From a bacterium (GTDB taxonomy: Bacteria; Cyanobacteriota; Sericytochromatia; S15B-MN24; VGJW01): DNA of 5,705 nt. Shown piece after piece: positions 5,547 through 5,705 of the stretch. The first letter of the stretch is position 1. Each line of letters starts with the position of its first letter. The notes under the pieces are model-generated. The model was given only the letters and a program-made list of their open reading frames with translations. It did no database searches and was not told the origin of the DNA. The position numbers and the translations under genes are program-made. The stretch lies in NCBI GenBank assembly GCA_021790035.1, contig JAJYIO010000202.1, positions 1 through 5,705 of the forward strand, read 5' to 3'.

Positions 5547-5705
5547 ATGGAAAAGGCGTTCAAGGGCGCCCCCCCGCAAGAAAAAGAAAAGCTGGTCAAC
5601 GTCTACCTTCCGCTGGTCAAGAAGATCGCCCGCGGCCTGGCTCGGCGTAGCACCGATCCGGTCGAGGATCTCATTCAGGTCGGATCTATCGGCCTACTCG
5701 AGGCG
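5547..5705 (+). CDS. RNA polymerase sigma factor, sigma70 family, probably group 3 (3' part outside window)
   Basis: Directs RNA polymerase to a promoter subset. Only the first 53 residues are visible. They show the start of region 2: L-V-N-V-Y-L-P-L-V-K-K-I-A-R (16-29), matching region 2.1, then D-P-V-E-D-L-I-Q-V-G-S-I-G-L-L-E-A (37-53), the conserved core-polymerase-binding helix of region 2.2. The very short stretch before region 2 means there is no region 1.1, so it is not a housekeeping RpoD. The ARRSTDP wording resembles SigB/SigF/FliA-like group 3 factors for general stress, sporulation-type or motility genes. The regulon cannot be told, and no anti-sigma gene is upstream. Start choice: ATG 5547 or the adjoining GTG 5544, both served by GGAGG; the ATG at 5487 would add 20 residues. 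A run of seven C (5569-5575) lies early in the frame. Confidence 0.88.
   Translation, partial: MEKAFKGAPPQEKEKLVNVYLPLVKKIARGLARRSTDPVEDLIQVGSIGLLEA

Noticed and set aside
5176..5579. Two minus-strand frames in the region before the sigma gene
   Set aside because: They have no ribosome binding site or recognisable motif, run across the hairpin and promoter-like elements, and one extends into the sigma gene.

Overview
The window looks like chromosomal DNA from a high-GC (roughly two-thirds G+C by eye), free-living bacterium with peptidoglycan. No mobile element, CRISPR array, tRNA or rRNA gene was recognised. Two weak clues point towards the wider Cyanobacteriota, perhaps a non-photosynthetic high-GC branch such as the Sericytochromatia/Melainabacteria relatives. 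One is a DUF1997-type protein, a family I know mainly from cyanobacteria and plastid-bearing plants. The other is a group-3-type sigma factor start. This placement is an inference and could be wrong.

Layout. The left 0.8 kb carries, on the minus strand, the 5' part of a secreted D-alanyl-D-alanine carboxypeptidase (peptidase S11) that runs off the left edge. A divergent control region of about 200 bp (797-997) separates it from four plus-strand genes. These are a DppC/OppC-type permease (998-1858), a DUF1997/SRPBCC-like protein (1926-2486), a family 5 solute-binding lipoprotein (2568-4241) and a DppB/OppB-type permease (4238-5179). The last two overlap by ATGA and are surely co-expressed. A 367-bp gene-free stretch follows. 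It holds a perfect 11-bp hairpin, a second inverted repeat and a plausible sigma70 promoter. It leads into the 5' end of an RNA polymerase sigma factor cut by the right edge (5547-5705).

How the genes work together. The lipoprotein would capture a peptide, or another typical ligand of this family (nickel, heme precursor, oligosaccharide), outside the membrane. The two permeases would form the heterodimeric channel. The two ATPases normally needed (DppD/DppF type) are not in the window and must be encoded elsewhere if the system works. The usual A-B-C-D-F order is rearranged: the C permease comes first and is separated from the binding protein and B permease by the DUF1997-like gene. The carboxypeptidase trims peptidoglycan stem peptides. 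A link between it and a peptide importer, for instance in muropeptide recycling, is possible but rests only on adjacency.

No strongly novel system is evident. The points worth a second look are the split transporter with a DUF1997-like gene inside it, possible leaderless starts, the atypical C-terminus of the C permease, and the structured leader in front of the sigma gene.
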